From JBCCSZ01 sp039821145 (GTDB taxonomy: Bacteria; Bacteroidota; Bacteroidia; Chitinophagales; Saprospiraceae), in contig JBCBOS010000014.1 in assembly GCA_039821145.1 (NCBI GenBank), forward strand, positions 1 through 64,000: a DNA stretch of 64,000 bases, read 5' to 3'. Both the position numbers and the translations under genes were made by a program. Below are positions 52,548 to 62,000 of this stretch, in pieces. The notes below the pieces were generated by a model. That model ran no database searches. It had not been told where the DNA came from and saw nothing but the letters and a program-made list of their open reading frames with translations. Numbering within the stretch: position 1 is the first letter of the stretch; each line of letters begins with the position of its first letter.

Positions 52548-54086
52548 TTACTGTGTCAATATCTTGAATTCTGTTCTGCGGTTTTTCTGACGGCCATCCT
52601 CGGTGTCATTGGAATCGACCGGGCGGGTTTGTCCGTAGCCAACAGCAGTCAATCGATTGGCATCAATTCCCCCTTTGCCCACCAGGTAATCAAATGTAGA
52701 TTGTGCCCGGGCTTGTGACAAAGTGAGGTTTTTGTCAGGATCACCTGTATTGTCGGTGTGACCTGCCAATTCGATGGTCATATTCTTGTATTCCTGCAAG
52801 ACTTTGGCCAGGTTGTCCAGCTCGTAGGTAGAAAAGCCACTGAGTTTGGCAGAGCCAGTCTCAAAAGTGACGTTTTCCAAGCTGATGACCTTGTCGCCAG
52901 TCTCGTTGGAAGCAATGGCTTTCTCTGTCTTTTCACGGAAGGCAGCAGCTCTTTCGCTTACCTCGCGGTTGAACAGCGTGCCCGTGTGTGGATCTTCCTC
53001 TGTATTCCGAACAGAAGAGAAGTAGAAGCTCTTTTGGCCTTTCATCCACTCGTTGAATTCTTCTTCGGAGACCACCTCGATGATGCGGCGCATACTGTAG
53101 TGTCCTTTTCCACAAAGCTCAGCACAGGCCAGCTCGTAGTTGAAGTTTTTCCAGCGAGGTCCGACAGAAGGATCTTCTGGATCGTATGGCTCGTGCCACT
53201 CTGGGTAAATTGGCTCCCCTGTCTTGTCATCCACAGAGCCCAACCGTGCGCGGTACTCCTCTGTGGTCACACTTGGTTTGAAGACAAAGTAAGTCGGCAT
53301 ACCAGGAACTGCGTCCATTTTTACCCGGAAGTGCGGCAAATCGAAGTTGTGGAGTACATCTCTGGAAGTGATTCGCACCCGGACCTTTTTGCCAACAGGC
53401 AGCTTGATGACCTCTCCCGGAGCAGAGGAAACAATGTCATCCAAGTTCTTGGTATCTTCCCAATCCTGACCAAGTTGGTTGATGGCCGTAATCTTGCGGA
53501 AGTTTTTCGCACCGAGAACCCCATCATCACCTGGAAAGCGAAGAACCCAGGCAAATTGATAACCAGTCGCCTCAATCTCAACGTAATCTTCATCTGGCCC
53601 GACGTCTGCCATCACATTGTTCCAAGCCACCAAACCGCGAATAACCAAAAAGCTCATCACGACAGCCGGAATCAAGGTCCAAACAACCTCCAAGGTATTG
53701 TTGTGGGAGATGAAGAGGCCAACTGCATTTTTGCGCATCCGGTATTTGAATGCAAACCAAAACAGGACGACCTGTGTAATCACAAACACAATCCCAGTGA
53801 AAAACAAGGTTACATTGAACAGGGAATCCAACTCCGTTCCATGCTCGGAAGCAGACTGGTGTGGACCATAGAGCAACATACTGTCCTTGTAATAGTAGGC
53901 AGAGACGGCGCAGGCAATCAAAAACAGGGGCATGAATATCAACAGCCCATAGCCATTCCGATTGTTGGCTTCCATCTCGCTGTTCTCTTCTCCCTTGATC
54001 TTTGCTGCTAGTTCCGTAACCTTGCCAATCTGCACCAAAATAATGGCGATCATGGCGATGGAAAGAATAGCGAATATTGCTGTCAT
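52548..54086 (-). CDS. ctaC: Cytochrome c oxidase subunit II fused to an OmpA-like domain
   Basis: The 512-residue protein has N-terminal membrane helices (about 1-21, 47-67, 91-115, 132-153) and a cupredoxin domain with the CuA site: His near 246 (DVLHNFDLPHF) and CAELCGKGHYSM at 321-332. Electrons enter here from cytochrome c or ACIII. After a charged linker, residues about 400-512 form an OmpA C-terminal domain (VTFETGSAKL, IELAGHTDNTGDP, LTLSQARAQSTFDYLVGKGG, GYGQTRPVDSN, KNRRTEFKI). The domain has the Asp and Arg that bind diaminopimelate in OmpA/Pal proteins. No stop or frameshift separates them. Topology places it in the periplasm. Confidence 0.95.
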   Translation of the reverse strand: MTAIFAILSIAMIAIILVQIGKVTELAAKIKGEENSEMEANNRNGYGLLIFMPLFLIACAVSAYYYKDSMLLYGPHQSASEHGTELDSLFNVTLFFTGIVFVITQVVLFWFAFKYRMRKNAVGLFISHNNTLEVVWTLIPAVVMSFLVIRGLVAWNNVMADVGPDEDYVEIEATGYQFAWVLRFPGDDGVLGAKNFRKITAINQLGQDWEDTKNLDDIVSSAPGEVIKLPVGKKVRVRITSRDVLHNFDLPHFRVKMDAVPGMPTYFVFKPSVTTEEYRARLGSVDDKTGEPIYPEWHEPYDPEDPSVGPRWKNFNYELACAELCGKGHYSMRRIIEVVSEEEFNEWMKGQKSFYFSSVRNTEEDPHTGTLFNREVSERAAAFREKTEKAIASNETGDKVISLENVTFETGSAKLSGFSTYELDNLAKVLQEYKNMTIELAGHTDNTGDPDKNLTLSQARAQSTFDYLVGKGGIDANRLTAVGYGQTRPVDSNDTEDGRQKNRRTEFKILTQ

Positions 54087-54148
54087 TATGTTATCTGTTT
54101 TCTACTTATTAATGATAATTTCCAACAAAATGTTCGGTCCGATTCCCC

Positions 54149-55570
54149 CTAAACGTGGTGATGCAAACTTTCTTCCAAATAAGGGTCATTTTTCGGTACC
54201 AAGGCCGCTTTAGACATATGGTTGAACACGACGTAAATGAACAGCGCCGTGAATCCCAAAAATATTCCAATCTCCAACAAACCGGGCAGCGTAAAGCCAT
54301 CGACAAAGCCAGCCGCGTGATCCGCTCCATGGCCCGCAGCATCATGTCCTGCTTCGTAAGCACCGTGGGCGCCATCGGCTGCGTGATCTGCCCCACTGTG
54401 GCCAGCTTCCCCGTGTCCGGCATGGTCTCCCGCTGCACTGTGTGCTCCTTCTGCACCATGGGCACCATGAGAGCCGTCTCCGTGCCCGTGGCCAGCGTGA
54501 GAGGCGTGCTGTACATTGATCAAAGCACCTGGCTTGATCATGTAGAAGTAGTCCCACCAGTGACCGAAAAAGACGATCAAAGAGGTGAAAATCAGCGTTC
54601 CATACTTTCTCTTGGTACTATTGCGCATCAGGATGAAGAATGGCAGCACGAAGTTGATCACCAAGTTGCCGTAAAACAAGACGGGATAGCTGTCGTAGCG
54701 CTGTCTGAAATAAATGGTTTCTTCCCCGTTGTTGGCATACCAAATCAGCATGTACTGAGAGAACCACAAATAGGTCCAGAAAACACTAAAGGCAAAGAGA
54801 AACTTACCCAAATCGTGCAAGTGCTCTTCCGTCACTTCTTCGTAGTACCCTTTGGACTTGAGATACACCAACATCATGATGGTCAGCGCCAAACAGGCAA
54901 CAAACCAGCTGGCAGTTGAGTACCAGGCAAACATGGTGCTGTACCAGTGTGCATCGATGGACATGACCCATTGCCAGATCAGCACAACACTGGAAAAACC
55001 AGCAATGGCCAAAAATACGGCAGAGGTAGCCCGGAGTCTGTGGTGGTGTTCAAAAGTAGGCATTCCAGAGGCGTCCTCACTCACAGAAATCTTGCGAATC
55101 CGCGTGGCAAAGAAATACCAGATACCCAACACCAATATGGTAGAAATTGTGTAAAATTCTTTGTTCAAAAATGCCGACTTACCCGCGATGATGCGATCGT
55201 AATTGACATGCTCTGGATCGGCAATGCCATCCATTGCCCAGTGATACAAATGATGCCAATGCAACCAGACACCGGCGATGACGGGAAGAAGGAGCAACAA
55301 ACCTATGGGCAAAAATTGAGCGTAGGCTTCCCAGATTCTTTTCATCACGGTATACCAACCAGCAAAGGCAGTGGTGAATGCAGCCAAGACAAACAAGCCC
55401 AAGAAGGAAATTCCTGTGAAGAAAACTGCATTGTGCAGCAAGTTTGTCCAAAATCGAGTATGGTCCATCGTGCTGTCCATGACGTAGCTCCCTGCAAGAC
55501 ACAGCGCCCCCAGGACCATAAAGCTGATCAGCGTGATTTTTTGTTTGCGTTCAAAAACGAATTGATTCAT
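54149..55570 (-). CDS. actF: ACIII membrane subunit ActF with His/Ala/Gly-rich insert
   Basis: The 473-residue polytopic inner-membrane subunit belongs to the quinol:cytochrome c oxidoreductase (Alternative Complex III). Helices include FMVLGALCLAGSYVM, FLPIGLLLLLPVIAGVWLHW and TSAVFLAIAGFSSVVLIWQW. Between the penultimate helices and the last one lies a 67-residue low-complexity segment (about 355-421) with 15 His in HGHGDGSHGAHGAEGAH-type repeats. The last helix (LLEIGIFLGFTALFIYVVF) follows. It is encoded between actE and ctaC, matching the Bacteroidota gene order. Confidence 0.9.
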   Translation of the reverse strand: MNQFVFERKQKITLISFMVLGALCLAGSYVMDSTMDHTRFWTNLLHNAVFFTGISFLGLFVLAAFTTAFAGWYTVMKRIWEAYAQFLPIGLLLLLPVIAGVWLHWHHLYHWAMDGIADPEHVNYDRIIAGKSAFLNKEFYTISTILVLGIWYFFATRIRKISVSEDASGMPTFEHHHRLRATSAVFLAIAGFSSVVLIWQWVMSIDAHWYSTMFAWYSTASWFVACLALTIMMLVYLKSKGYYEEVTEEHLHDLGKFLFAFSVFWTYLWFSQYMLIWYANNGEETIYFRQRYDSYPVLFYGNLVINFVLPFFILMRNSTKRKYGTLIFTSLIVFFGHWWDYFYMIKPGALINVQHASHAGHGHGDGSHGAHGAEGAHSAAGDHAGHGEAGHSGADHAADGAHGAYEAGHDAAGHGADHAAGFVDGFTLPGLLEIGIFLGFTALFIYVVFNHMSKAALVPKNDPYLEESLHHHV

Positions 55571-55626
55571 CGTATGTGATTTAACTTCGTTGTTTTCGTT
55601 TCTTTGATTTGATCTCTTAGTTTGCG

Positions 55627-56601
55627 TTACTTTCCTCCCCCACCGTGGTGGCCTTCAGAATGGTGTCCATCTCCGTGGTCGTGACCGTCTCCATGGCCAC
55701 CGTGATCGCTGCCGTGTCCACTTCCACTGTGGTCGTCTCCGTGCGAACCACCACCTTGGTGAGCACCTGAATCGTGGGCCTTGAGCTGCTTGAGTTCATT
55801 GGCAGCCATCATGTCCCATACCTTGCCGGGGATGTCCACGCTGTTGAGTGTGTTGATCTCTTCTGTGTATTCCAATTTCTTCTCCTTGGCTTGCAGAGCG
55901 TGTATCCAGTGGATGACCTGCCAGCGTTCCTCGTAAGAAATCTTATCAGAGTAGCCGCCCATGACATTTTTGCCATAAATCAGGGCGTGGTAGTATCTAC
56001 CGTTTGTAGAATTGTAAAAAGTATCGAGCAGGAAGTTGGCAGGTGCCGCGGGGTAGGCAGCATTGAGGTTCTTCTCATCTACCAACCAGCCGTTTCCGTC
56101 TCCTTTCTCTCCGTGACAGACGCCACAAAACTTGTTGTACAAATCCTTGCCACGCTCCAGTCCATCAGCTGTGATGGGGAATGGATTGTCGAGAATCTCG
56201 TTGGAGGCACGGGTTCTTTCCGCCTCGGTATCGTCATAATTGTAAGGAACACTTCCGTTGATGGGAATTCTCAGGGTCTGAGAACTGTAGGTACCATCGT
56301 GATGAGACATTGCCACTGCCCGAGCTCTTGGGCCCTTGGCAAAGTGTACAGCCGCATACCCACGAGGAACGGTCCCATTGATGGGCTTGCGAGGCTTGGC
56401 CATTTTGTAATACTCTTCCTCTGAGCCCCAAGTGTTGTAGTAGTAATAGTCGTAGTGGTTAGCCTCATACGCTATCGAGTGCCCCATATCGGGCATATAT
56501 TCACTTCCTGGCGAGTCACCATCAGGTTGCTGACAAGCATTGAACAGCCAAGGGCTTGCAAGTAGGACCAGGAAAAAATATTTTTTGAAAGCGGAATTCA
56601 T
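55627..56601 (-). CDS. actE: ACIII monoheme cytochrome c lipoprotein ActE with His-rich tail
   Basis: The 324-residue protein has a lipoprotein signal (FFLVLLASPWLFNACQQ) and one class I heme site, KFCGVCHGEKGDG, with a Met ligand likely in YGKNVMGGYSDK. It hands electrons from ACIII to the oxidase. Its C-terminal 49 residues (from about 276) contain 13 His in Gly/Asp/Ser-rich sequence (HGSDHGGHGDGHDHGDGHH). The tail is exposed to the periplasm and may bind metals; that part is inferred. Confidence 0.93.
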   Translation of the reverse strand: MNSAFKKYFFLVLLASPWLFNACQQPDGDSPGSEYMPDMGHSIAYEANHYDYYYYNTWGSEEEYYKMAKPRKPINGTVPRGYAAVHFAKGPRARAVAMSHHDGTYSSQTLRIPINGSVPYNYDDTEAERTRASNEILDNPFPITADGLERGKDLYNKFCGVCHGEKGDGNGWLVDEKNLNAAYPAAPANFLLDTFYNSTNGRYYHALIYGKNVMGGYSDKISYEERWQVIHWIHALQAKEKKLEYTEEINTLNSVDIPGKVWDMMAANELKQLKAHDSGAHQGGGSHGDDHSGSGHGSDHGGHGDGHDHGDGHHSEGHHGGGGK

Positions 56602-56647
56602 ATCTTATGTTTTGTAATCGCTTCTGTTTAAATGGATTGATCTATTG

Positions 56648-57187
56648 TCAATGCAAAACTTTGGAATTGACTTCTTCAGCACCTGTTTTGTTGAAAAAAG
56701 TGCGAAGTCCATCTACCTCCTCGTCAGACATTCCGTTGGTGTTGAAGGCGATGCAAAATTTGTCATCCGTGATTCGATCGTCCAATGTCTCGTTGGTCAC
56801 ACCTGGGCCCAGCCCACAAACGGTGTAGAAAGAGACGACCATACCGATGGCGGCAAACAATACAGTCAACTCAAAGGTGATCGGAATGAATGCGGGGACA
56901 GACCAGTAAGGCTTTCCACCAAAAATGATGGGCCAGTCGCGGGTAAATACCCAGGTCATCACACCAAATGCCGTCAGAGTTCCGATTGCTCCGTAGACGA
57001 ATCCCGCAATGTGCAGTCGAGATTCTGCCAGCCCCAAAATTGGGTCCAGACCGTGAACAGGGAATGGTGTGAAGACATCGTAGATGTTGAGATGTGCATC
57101 CATTGCCTTTTTGACAGCCACCAGCAAAATCTCCTCATCGTTGTAGAGACCGTAAAGTATGTTTTTGTCTGTGGTTGCAGTTGCCAT
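56648..57187 (-). CDS. actD: ACIII subunit ActD (DUF3341)
   Basis: The 179-residue protein matches the DUF3341 subunit of ACIII: an N-terminal cytosolic ferredoxin-like part (LYNDEEILLVAVKKAMDAH, YDVFTPFPVHGLD), two membrane helices (HIAGFVYGAIGTLTAFGVMT and TFELTVLFAAIGMVVSFYTV) and a C-terminal segment with DDRITDDKFCIAF. It sits between actE and actC, as expected. Confidence 0.93.
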   Translation of the reverse strand: MATATTDKNILYGLYNDEEILLVAVKKAMDAHLNIYDVFTPFPVHGLDPILGLAESRLHIAGFVYGAIGTLTAFGVMTWVFTRDWPIIFGGKPYWSVPAFIPITFELTVLFAAIGMVVSFYTVCGLGPGVTNETLDDRITDDKFCIAFNTNGMSDEEVDGLRTFFNKTGAEEVNSKVLH

Positions 57188-57222
57188 ATTGTGGTTTGCT
57201 TGTTTGCGTCCTTAAATTTGTG

Positions 57223-59034
57223 TTACTCTTTTCCTCCCTTCAGGTTCTTCTGCCATTCCTTCAACTCTTCCCACTTGCCCTCAGCGGCCATTTTCGCTTG
57301 GCGAGCCCAGGTCTGTGGATCGTGTTGTGAGAAATTCTTTCCGGCATTGGCCAGTATCTGCTTCAAAGGGTCCAGATCCATGTCCGCCAATTGATCGAAA
57401 GTTGTAATGCCAGCAGTGTTCAGCAGGCCTTCGATGGCAGGTCCAATTCCCTCTACTTCTTTCAGGTCGTCGTTCAGTTCCATTTGACCACCGCCAGCAG
57501 CACTGATGGCTTGCATCACGGTTCCATCTGCCCCACTTGTCTCTCCATTGCTTGGTACATCGACTTCGCTTGTCGCTACTTCAGAAGCACCGCTTGCGTC
57601 GTGGCTTCCAGCATGCTCAGAGTGCTCTACGCCATGAGCGTGGCCATGTCCGTGGTGTGCGTGGGCATTGGGGCCAACGTACTGATCACCTGCAGACTTC
57701 AGAATACTTTTTACTTCCGCGATGGCCACAACAGGAGCCAATCGAGTGAAGAGCAGATACAGAGTAGAGAACAGTCCCATTGTTCCGAGGAAGAGAGCAA
57801 CCTCTACCCAAGTTGGTACATAGTAGCTCCAGCTTGATGGCAAATAATCTCTTGCCAAAGTGGTCGCGATGATCACAAAGCGCTCAAACCACATACCGAT
57901 GTTCACAACGATGGACAAGAAGAAGGTCCAGGTAATGCTCCGGCGGATTTTCTTGGACCAGAAGAACTGCGGAGAAATCACATTGCAGAACATCATGCCA
58001 AAGTAAGACCACCAGTAGATACCAGCCGCGCGATTGTAGAAGGCGAACTGCTCATAAGCATACTGTGAGTACCAGGAGATGAACAACTCGGTCAAGTAAG
58101 CGACTCCAACGATGGTTCCCGTCAGGAGGATGACCTTGTTCATCGATTCGATGTGGTTCAGTGTAATGTATTCTTGTAGCCCCAAAACCTTACGGGTAAT
58201 GATCATCAAAGTCAGTACCATCGCAAAACCGGAGAAGATCGCTCCAGCTACGAAGTAAGGCGGGAATATGGTGGTGTGCCAACCTGGAATGATGGAGGTG
58301 GCAAAGTCAAAACTTACAATGGTGTGTACAGAAAGTACCAAAGGTGTTGCCAATCCGGCCAAGATCAGGGAAAGTGATTCCCATCTTTGCCAGTGCTTGG
58401 CCGAGCCTGTCCAACCGAAGGACAAGAAGTTGTAAATGCGACGGCGCAAGCCTGTGGCGCGGTCCCGTACCGTTGCAAAATCAGGCACCAATCCAGTGTA
58501 CCAGAACAGGAGTGATACAGTGAAGTAAGTACTGATCGCAAATACGTCCCAGAGAAGTGGGGAGTTAAAGTTGACCCACAATGGCCCTCTGGTATTTGGA
58601 TAAGGGAAGATGAAAAAAGCCATCCATTGGCGTCCCATGTGGATCAGCGGGAAAAGACCCGCACACATAACGGCAAAGATGGTCATGGCTTCTGCCGCCC
58701 GGTTTACCCCTGTACGCCATTTCTGACGGAACAACAGGAGAATGGCCGAGATCAACGTTCCGGCGTGTCCGATTCCGACCCACCATACGAAGTTGGTAAT
58801 GTCCCAACCCCATCCGATGGTGCGATTCAGGTCCCAGGTACCGATGCCAAACCAAATGGTGATGAAGATAGCGAGCCCTCCCAATCCCAGTACAGCGACG
58901 GAGATCAAAAAGGCGATCACCCATTCCGCGTTAGGCACTGATTCGGTAGGCGAAACCAGGTCTTCCGTGATGTCGTGATAAGATTTGTTTCCTTCTATTA
59001 AAGGCTCCCTAATTGGAGATACAATTGCACTCAT
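57223..59034 (-). CDS. actC: ACIII subunit ActC (NrfD/PsrC-like) with His-rich linker and helix-hairpin-helix domain
   Basis: This is the quinol-oxidising polytopic subunit of NrfD/PsrC type: DITNFVWWVGIGHAGTLISA, SFDFATSIIPGWHTTIFPPYF, YWWSYFGMMFCNVISPQFFW. The core ends near residue 450. The 603-residue protein then continues with a His-rich segment (458-478, HAHHGHGHAHGVEHSEHAGS), an acidic Ser/Ala linker, and from about 518 a domain of helix-hairpin-helix type (LKEVEGIGPAIEGLLNTAG, FDQLADMDLDPLKQILANAG). The extension is in the same frame and is probably cytosolic or periplasmic depending on topology. Such HhH domains also occur on other Bacteroidota proteins. Confidence 0.92.
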   Translation of the reverse strand: MSAIVSPIREPLIEGNKSYHDITEDLVSPTESVPNAEWVIAFLISVAVLGLGGLAIFITIWFGIGTWDLNRTIGWGWDITNFVWWVGIGHAGTLISAILLLFRQKWRTGVNRAAEAMTIFAVMCAGLFPLIHMGRQWMAFFIFPYPNTRGPLWVNFNSPLLWDVFAISTYFTVSLLFWYTGLVPDFATVRDRATGLRRRIYNFLSFGWTGSAKHWQRWESLSLILAGLATPLVLSVHTIVSFDFATSIIPGWHTTIFPPYFVAGAIFSGFAMVLTLMIITRKVLGLQEYITLNHIESMNKVILLTGTIVGVAYLTELFISWYSQYAYEQFAFYNRAAGIYWWSYFGMMFCNVISPQFFWSKKIRRSITWTFFLSIVVNIGMWFERFVIIATTLARDYLPSSWSYYVPTWVEVALFLGTMGLFSTLYLLFTRLAPVVAIAEVKSILKSAGDQYVGPNAHAHHGHGHAHGVEHSEHAGSHDASGASEVATSEVDVPSNGETSGADGTVMQAISAAGGGQMELNDDLKEVEGIGPAIEGLLNTAGITTFDQLADMDLDPLKQILANAGKNFSQHDPQTWARQAKMAAEGKWEELKEWQKNLKGGKE

Positions 59035-59076
59035 AATGATATGAATCGTTTGTATTCGGGTAGTAGGCCCGCGTGA

Positions 59077-62000
59077 TTAAACATCGTATTTTTCATCTCT
59101 GTTGTTGACCCTTGCGCGGTAGTAAACAGAGTTTTGCGTGTTGATTTCTTCCAATACCCGATAGGTCAATGTGTCCTTGATGGCCTTGGATACTTCGCTG
59201 TTCTTGTCGTTCATGTCACCAAAAGTAATGGCTCCAGTCACACAAGCAGTCTGACAAGCTGGTCGTACATCGGCATCGGTCAATTTGCGGCCTTCGCGCT
59301 TCGCAGTCAGTTTTCCTTCCTGGATGCGTTGTACACAGAAGCTGCACTTTTCAATGACCCCTCTGGAACGAACCGTTACATCCGGATTGAGAACCATCCG
59401 CGTCAGGTTGTCTGCACCAAATGGAATTTCTTCTCCGTTGATGTCGATCTGGTTGCCAGGGAACAAGTCGGCAGTTGTGTAATCCAACCAGTTGAAACGA
59501 CGCACTTTGTATGGACAGTTGTTGGCGCAGTAACGGGTTCCGATGCAGCGGTTGTAGGTCATCTGGTTGAGACCCTCCGAGCTGTGGTTGGTAGCAGCAA
59601 CTGGGCAAACGTTCTCACAAGGAGCATTGTCGCAGTGCTGGCACATCATTGGCTGGTAGACAACACTTGGGTTTTCCAAATCTCCGTAGTAGTAGCGGTC
59701 GATTCTCAACCAAGTCATCTCGTGATGACGGTGTACCTCTTTCTTTCCAACCACCGGAACGTTGTTCTCTGCACTACAGGCTACGGTACAGGCTCCACAA
59801 CCGACACAGGCATTGAGGTCAATGTGCATTCCCCAGTGATGTCCTTGGCCGTATACATTTTCTTGGTATTCGTCGTATGGATACAAGGTGGCATCGTTGA
59901 GATGCTTGGCTTCGGCCCGCTTTTCGCGAATTTCCTCCGTCAATTCCTTGTAGCTATTGATGTTTCCTTGGTAAATGATGGTGCGATCTACCAGTGATCC
60001 CTGGTATCCCAATTCTTCTTCATCGAGATTGATGACGTTGCCATCTGCACTTGCCTTGCCCGTCACACCCATGGTATGGTGGTACTGAACACAAGCAAAT
60101 TCCTCGTCGATTTCCAAGGCTTCGGTAAAGTTGACCGCATTGGTCGAATAGTATTGAACGTTGCCGTTCTTGTCAAAACCAATCCATGGGAAGGTGTTGA
60201 TTCCAATGTTGCTGCCCGCAGACCCGACCTCTTCCCGGCCATATCCAAGAGCGATGCAAACCGTGCCAGCCATTTGACCGAACTGTGGAACTGCTGTCAC
60301 TCTCTGAGAGCGATCGCCAACCGTCAATTCGACAATGTCTCCCTTGCTCTTGGCATTCAACGCACCAATGTCTTTGACACCGACGATTCTGCTTCCGTTC
60401 CACTCTACAGGCACTTGCAGATAGTTGCCCCATACACAGCGAGTGATGGGATCAGCTTGCTCCTGCAGCCAAGGGTTGTTGGCCTGGTGACCAGCCCCTA
60501 TGTTGGCGGTTTCGTAGAAAGAAATCTCGTATTCGTTATTGGAAGGTTGAGAAATTTTGGAAGCTGCGTCCGTGACATCAGCTGCAAAACCTTCAATGGA
60601 CTTGTTGGACTGCTTGACCTCGAAGATGCCATCGTGCAATGAGCTGTCCCAGAAGGTTTGGAAGGAAGCAAACTCACTTTGCAGTGGGAAGAGGTTGTTC
60701 TTCCAGTAATTTCTGATGTATTCGAAGACTGGCTGCTCTGCTTTCGCGTCGAAATTGGGAGAAGCCGACCAGCGAAGGAGTGACTCCTCTACCTGGCGGG
60801 TGTCAAACAAACGAGGAATGGTAGGCTGAATCAGTGCGAAGTGCCCTTTCTTTGGCTCTACATCTCCCCAGCTCTCCAAGTAGTGGGATTGAGGAGCGAC
60901 ATAGTCACAAAGCATGGCCGTTTCGTCCAAAGAGCCTGCAAAAGAGAGCTTGGTCTTCACTTTTGCCATCCCTGCCTTGAATTGCTCCGCATTTGGAAGG
61001 TCGAAAGCGGGGTTGGCACCATCAAAAACAAAGACGGCGTCAACACTTCCGGCGTTCATCTCCTTGATGAGGTTTTGAATGTCCTCATCGATGCCTTGGC
61101 GCTGGTAAGAAGGGTGGGTAAAATCGATGGTCTTGCCATAGTTGCCCAACAAATGGTTGATTCTATTGACCAATATCTGCTCTCCGATGTTGTTGGTTCC
61201 ACAGACGACCAGGGACTGACCTTTGTTTTCCAGCAATTCTTCTGCAGCATAGCCAATGTTGCGAGTGGCCTTGGCGTTCAACTTGGGCGCATTGATGGTC
61301 GGCGCACCAGTGGTCCTGGCAATCGCATTGTACAAAGTCGCAATGGCTGCTCCCTGCTCAGAGGGCTTGACCAAGATGCGGTTGTCGGCATTGGAACCAG
61401 TCACAGACATGTTGCTTTCCACCTGAATGTGGCGAGACAACTTGGGATTGGCGGTATTGACCTTCCGATTGGTCACATACTGCTGACCAAATGCAATCGG
61501 AGTGAGCCAAGTGGCCAGGAAGTCTGCACCAAAACTCACGATCACCTCTGCATTCTGAAAAGAGTACTCGGGCACGACACGCTCGCCAAAACAGGCTTCA
61601 TTTGCCTGCAGCAAGGCCGAGTAAGAAATGGGATCATACGTAATGACCTCCATGTTGGGATACTTGGCCTTGAAGTCGGCGAAAACCTGGCGCATGCTTG
61701 GACTCATCATCGTATTGGTGACAATCCGAATCTGAGCATTGGCTGCGAGATTTTCTGACATGGCCTTGTCAATGTCTCCCCAATTTGTATAGGTTAGCTC
61801 TCCATCTTGAATGGAAACGGGTCCCTTCAGACGGTTGGTATCGTAAAGATCCAAAACGCTGGCTTGAGAGCGGGCACAGACACCACCTTTGGTGACTGAT
61901 GACATGGTATTCCCTGCAATGTTGATGGGTCTACCTTCACGGGTTTTGACCAGAATCGCCGCATAATCTCCACCTTGCGCATAACTACTTGCATAATAGG

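Noticed and set aside
54308..54508. Tandem-looking DNA repeats that could suggest a CRISPR or minisatellite
   Set aside because: They are explained as codons for the His/Ala/Gly-rich insert of ActF; there are no regular direct repeats with unique spacers.
60841..61758. 305-codon open frame antisense to actB
   Set aside because: actB is certain from its Cys motifs; the antisense frame has no support.
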